A stretch of DNA of 8,241 nt from NCBI GenBank assembly GCA_039925865.1, contig JBDSYA010000309.1, forward strand, positions 1 through 8,241. Reading direction: 5' to 3'. The first letter of the stretch is position 1. The number at the start of each line of letters is the position of its first letter. Below, piece after piece: positions 6,372-8,241 of this stretch. The notes beneath the pieces were generated by a model. It was not told where the DNA came from and searched no databases. It saw only the letters and a list, made by a program, of their open reading frames with translations. A program made the translations under genes and the position numbers. Source of the DNA: JBDSYA01 sp039925865. GTDB lineage: Bacteria; Bacteroidota; Ignavibacteria; Tepidaquicellales; Tepidaquicellaceae.

Positions 6372-6377
6372 TATAAT
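6372..6377 (+). promoter_or_regulatory. Candidate -10 box of the amidase-like/plsY unit
   Basis: A perfect TATAAT lies in the 95-base gap between divergent genes, 35 bases before the ATG at 6412. It is part of the self-complementary ATTATAAT (6370-6377), so it reads the same on the minus strand. The nearest TTGA-type -35 box (6343-6348) is 23 bases away, too far for a standard promoter. If real, transcription would start near 6384, which favours the ATG at 6412 over the one at 6385 and rules out the TTG at 6364. Confidence 0.25.
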
Positions 6378-6411
6378 ATTCGTTATGCAAGTTAATAAAA
6401 TTATAAAAAAA

Positions 6412-7323
6412 ATGAACCCGACATATAAAATTAGTTTAGTCATATCTGTTATTGTAATTTCTTTTTTAAGCAACTTTACTGAAGCAAACATCCCGAGGGC
6501 ATTCCATGCAATAAAATCTGGATATAATAATTGCGCTGATGATTATGAAATTATGAAGTGCAAAAAGAAACTGATTTCTTTTGATGCTTCACTAAAAAAC
6601 CTTCCGATAAATGAGGTAATTGGTGAAGTCGGAAAGACATTTATGGGTACCCCGTATGTTGCAGGTACACTTGATGAAAATAATAATTCGGAGGAAGTTG
6701 TTGTCAGGATAACAGGTCTTGATTGTGTAACATTTGTTGAAAACGTTCTTATCTTTTCAAGGCTGATAAAAGACGGAAAAAATAATTTTGAGGATTACAC
6801 ATCCGAACTTGAAAAGATTAGATACCGTGACGGCAAAAATTCAGGCTATGCTTCAAGGCTTCATTATTTTACTGACTGGATCTACGATAATGAAAGGAAA
6901 GGTATTCTAAAAGATATTACAGAAGAAATTGGCGGTACATTGTCTTCAAAATATATTGGGTTTATGACCTCACATAGAAAATCTTATAAGCAGCTTTCGG
7001 ATAATGATCTTAATTACTCTTTGATCAATGAAGTAGAGACTAATATAAATTCGAGAAAACAATATTATATTCCTAAAGAAGAAATTGCAAATTTTTATGA
7101 TAAACTTCAAACGGGTGATATAGTAGGATTAACTTCGACCCTTGACGGGCTTGACGTTGCACACACCGGGTTGGTTTATAAAAAAGACGGAATGACATTT
7201 CTTATGCATGCTTCACTTAAGAATAAAGAAGTGGAAATTTCACGAGTTGAGCTGCAGGATTATCTGATGTCTAATGCAAAACAAAGCGGTATTGTTGTTG
7301 CCCGGATCATGGATGTTAAATAA
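6412..7323 (+). CDS. Exported DUF1460 cysteine amidase-like protein
   Basis: Member of the DUF1460 (N-acetylmuramoyl-L-alanine amidase-like, NlpC/P60-related fold) family, expected to act on peptidoglycan outside the cytoplasm. From the ATG at 6412 it has 303 residues: a signal peptide MNPTYKISLVISVIVISFLS with a cut near TEA-N, then the domain to the end. Residues 79-84 read GTPYVA, 102-109 TGLDCVTF with the probable nucleophile C105, 151-154 HYFT, 248-255 LDVAHTGL with the probable catalytic H251, and 264-268 FLMHA. TTG at 6364 and ATG at 6385 are alternative in-frame starts; 6412 gives the best signal peptide and is preceded by an A-rich run. Its stop lies 5 bases before the plsY ATG, so the two are probably co-transcribed. 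Exact bond cleaved is unknown. Confidence 0.85.
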   Translation: MNPTYKISLVISVIVISFLSNFTEANIPRAFHAIKSGYNNCADDYEIMKCKKKLISFDASLKNLPINEVIGEVGKTFMGTPYVAGTLDENNNSEEVVVRITGLDCVTFVENVLIFSRLIKDGKNNFEDYTSELEKIRYRDGKNSGYASRLHYFTDWIYDNERKGILKDITEEIGGTLSSKYIGFMTSHRKSYKQLSDNDLNYSLINEVETNINSRKQYYIPKEEIANFYDKLQTGDIVGLTSTLDGLDVAHTGLVYKKDGMTFLMHASLKNKEVEISRVELQDYLMSNAKQSGIVVARIMDVK

Positions 7324-7328
7324 AGTTG

Positions 7329-7952
7329 ATGTTAAATTATATTTTACTTTGTATTGCATTTTATCTGATTGGCTCAATACCAACAGCATATATTCTTGTA
7401 AAGCTTAAATATAAAAAAGATCTTATCAGTGAAGGCAGCGGAAATATCGGTGCCAGAAATACATTTGATGTTACCAATTCAAGACTAGACGGAATAATAG
7501 TTTTGCTTTTAGATTTTATAAAAGGTTTTTTACCGGTTCTTTTATTAATTAACAATTTAGAATCGGGATTTGGAGCATTGGTCTTTCCAATGTTGTGTCT
7601 TATCATTGGACATAATTATTCCATTTGGCTAAAGTTCAAAGGCGGCAGGGGACTTGCGACCGGAGCTGGAGTGATGGCTGCTGTTAATTTTACTTTGGTA
7701 ATCTTGTGGCTTGTGTTTTACTTTATAGCCAAAGCATTAGTAAAAAATGTTCATATTGCGTGCGTGATAGCTTTAATAATTCTTCCACTTTCGATATTTA
7801 TTTTGAAAGATATTATTTTAAGATTCAACAGCCATTCGTTATTATTCAATGACGGAACAAGTGAATTATTTGCATTTACTTCAGCGGTGTGTATTATAAT
7901 TTTGTTGAAACATATAGAGCCGGTCATGGTGTTTTTTCGAAAGGTGGATTAA
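7329..7952 (+). CDS. plsY: Acyl-phosphate:glycerol-3-phosphate acyltransferase
   Basis: Integral inner-membrane enzyme that moves an acyl group from acyl-phosphate to glycerol 3-phosphate, making lysophosphatidic acid, the first step of phospholipid synthesis. It has 207 residues (family usually about 190-215) and several hydrophobic helices. The conserved cytoplasmic motifs are all present: GSIPTAY (15-21), GSGNIGARN (36-44) and GHNYSIWLKFKGGRGLAT (94-111). The second motif has Arg where many members have Thr (GATN), a substitution of unknown effect. The ATG at 7329 is preferred over a TTG one codon upstream. It follows the amidase-like gene by 5 bases and precedes the transketolase gene by 55, so all three may share a transcript; a link between envelope lipid and wall enzymes is plausible but not shown. 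Confidence 0.95.
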   Translation: MLNYILLCIAFYLIGSIPTAYILVKLKYKKDLISEGSGNIGARNTFDVTNSRLDGIIVLLLDFIKGFLPVLLLINNLESGFGALVFPMLCLIIGHNYSIWLKFKGGRGLATGAGVMAAVNFTLVILWLVFYFIAKALVKNVHIACVIALIILPLSIFILKDIILRFNSHSLLFNDGTSELFAFTSAVCIIILLKHIEPVMVFFRKVD

Positions 7953-7971
7953 AATTTAAAATATAACATAT

Positions 7972-8000
7972 AGCATTCAACATTTAATATTTAACATTTA
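7972..8000. repeat. Short AACATTTA-type spacer repeat
   Basis: Two near-identical 12-base units, ATTCAACATTTA (7975-7986) and ATTTAACATTTA (7989-8000), fill most of the plsY-transketolase gap. The 14 bases AGCATTCAACATTT (7972-7985) also occur at 768-781. Low-complexity repeats of this sort are frequent in AT-rich spacers; no function is evident. Confidence 0.4.
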
Positions 8001-8007
8001 AAAAAGC

Positions 8008-8241
8008 ATGAGTAAAAATCCTAATTTAAAATCAATAGAAGATCTTAATGAAATGGCGAGGCAGATCAGAAGAGATATAATCAACATGCTTGTGATCGCG
8101 CAGACAGGTCATTCGGGCGGACCGCTTGGAATGGCAGATATATTTACGGCTCTTTATTTTAACAAATTGAATTTAGATAATACTGATGCTGAAATGACTG
8201 ACAGGGATTATTTCTTTTTATCGATCGGGCATATTGCACCT
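8008..8241 (+). CDS. Transketolase, N-terminal subunit (start only)
   Basis: First 78 codons of a transketolase, a thiamine-diphosphate enzyme that transfers two-carbon units between sugar phosphates in the non-oxidative pentose phosphate pathway. The sequence reads LNEMARQIRRDIINML (13-28), then GHSGGPLGMADIFTALYF (34-51), the N-terminal cofactor-domain motif, and DRDYFFLSIGHIAP (65-78), equivalent to the usual DRDxFxLSxGH block. This opening fits the split form in which the N- and C-terminal halves are separate genes, but a full-length enzyme cannot be excluded because the gene runs off the window. ATG start with no clear Shine-Dalgarno sequence. It lies 55 bases after plsY with a short repeat between. 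Confidence 0.93.
   Translation, partial: MSKNPNLKSIEDLNEMARQIRRDIINMLVIAQTGHSGGPLGMADIFTALYFNKLNLDNTDAEMTDRDYFFLSIGHIAP

Noticed and set aside
6364..6411. Extended N-terminus of the amidase-like protein from TTG 6364 or ATG 6385
   Set aside because: The shorter form from 6412 has a cleaner signal peptide, and the longer ones would overlap or abut the candidate -10 box; ATG 6385 remains possible.
7361..7606. An 81-codon minus-strand frame inside plsY
   Set aside because: It is antisense to conserved PlsY motifs and has no features of its own.

Overview
The window is AT-rich bacterial chromosome, most likely from the Ignavibacteria/Chlorobi side of the Bacteroidota (FCB) group. The strongest pointer is the C-terminal sorting domain of the large secreted protein (LSQNYPNPFNPTT near its start, SGVYFYKL and a KM-x-L-x-K end near the stop). 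That is the type A type IX secretion (T9SS) signal in the spelling typical of Ignavibacteria and close relatives. Weak or absent Shine-Dalgarno sequences, an IleS of the GPPTANG...GIHH type and scattered short palindromic repeats fit this placement. The lineage call is inference; no ribosomal RNA or other marker is present.

Layout. 1-577 (minus): the N-terminal third or less of isoleucyl-tRNA synthetase, cut by the window edge. 578-1298: a 721-bp spacer with short direct repeats and one GC-rich palindromic repeat but no convincing gene. 1299-3434 (plus): a 711-residue secreted multidomain protein with an IgGFc-binding-like N-terminal region, an Ig-like module, a fibronectin-like module and the T9SS signal. 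It ends at a strong hairpin terminator (3462-3494), which also lies just past the converging operon. 5423-3546 (minus): a tight three-gene unit of ECF sigma factor, single-pass membrane protein with an anti-sigma-like N-terminus, and small exported helical Spy/CpxP-like protein. 5424-5845: a spacer with a candidate promoter for this unit, a MITE-like inverted-repeat element bounded by 13-bp direct repeats, and a 9-bp tandem repeat. 5846-6316 (minus): a spermidine/spermine-acetyltransferase-like GNAT enzyme. 6412-7952 (plus): an exported DUF1460 cysteine amidase-like protein followed 5 bp later by plsY. 8008-8241 (plus): the start of a transketolase N-terminal subunit.

How the parts work together. 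The ileS, plsY and transketolase genes are housekeeping. The three-gene sigma unit looks like a self-contained envelope-stress circuit. The membrane protein would hold the sigma factor at the membrane, and its long acidic exported tail could meet the small exported protein, which ends in a strongly basic tail. The LTxxQ-type match, gene order and opposite tail charges make this the most interesting system here, although ECF/anti-sigma/periplasmic-sensor cassettes as a class are known. The secreted IgGFc-like protein is probably a surface or matrix protein of the T9SS cargo class. Nothing in the sequence ties it to the sigma unit beyond the shared terminator.
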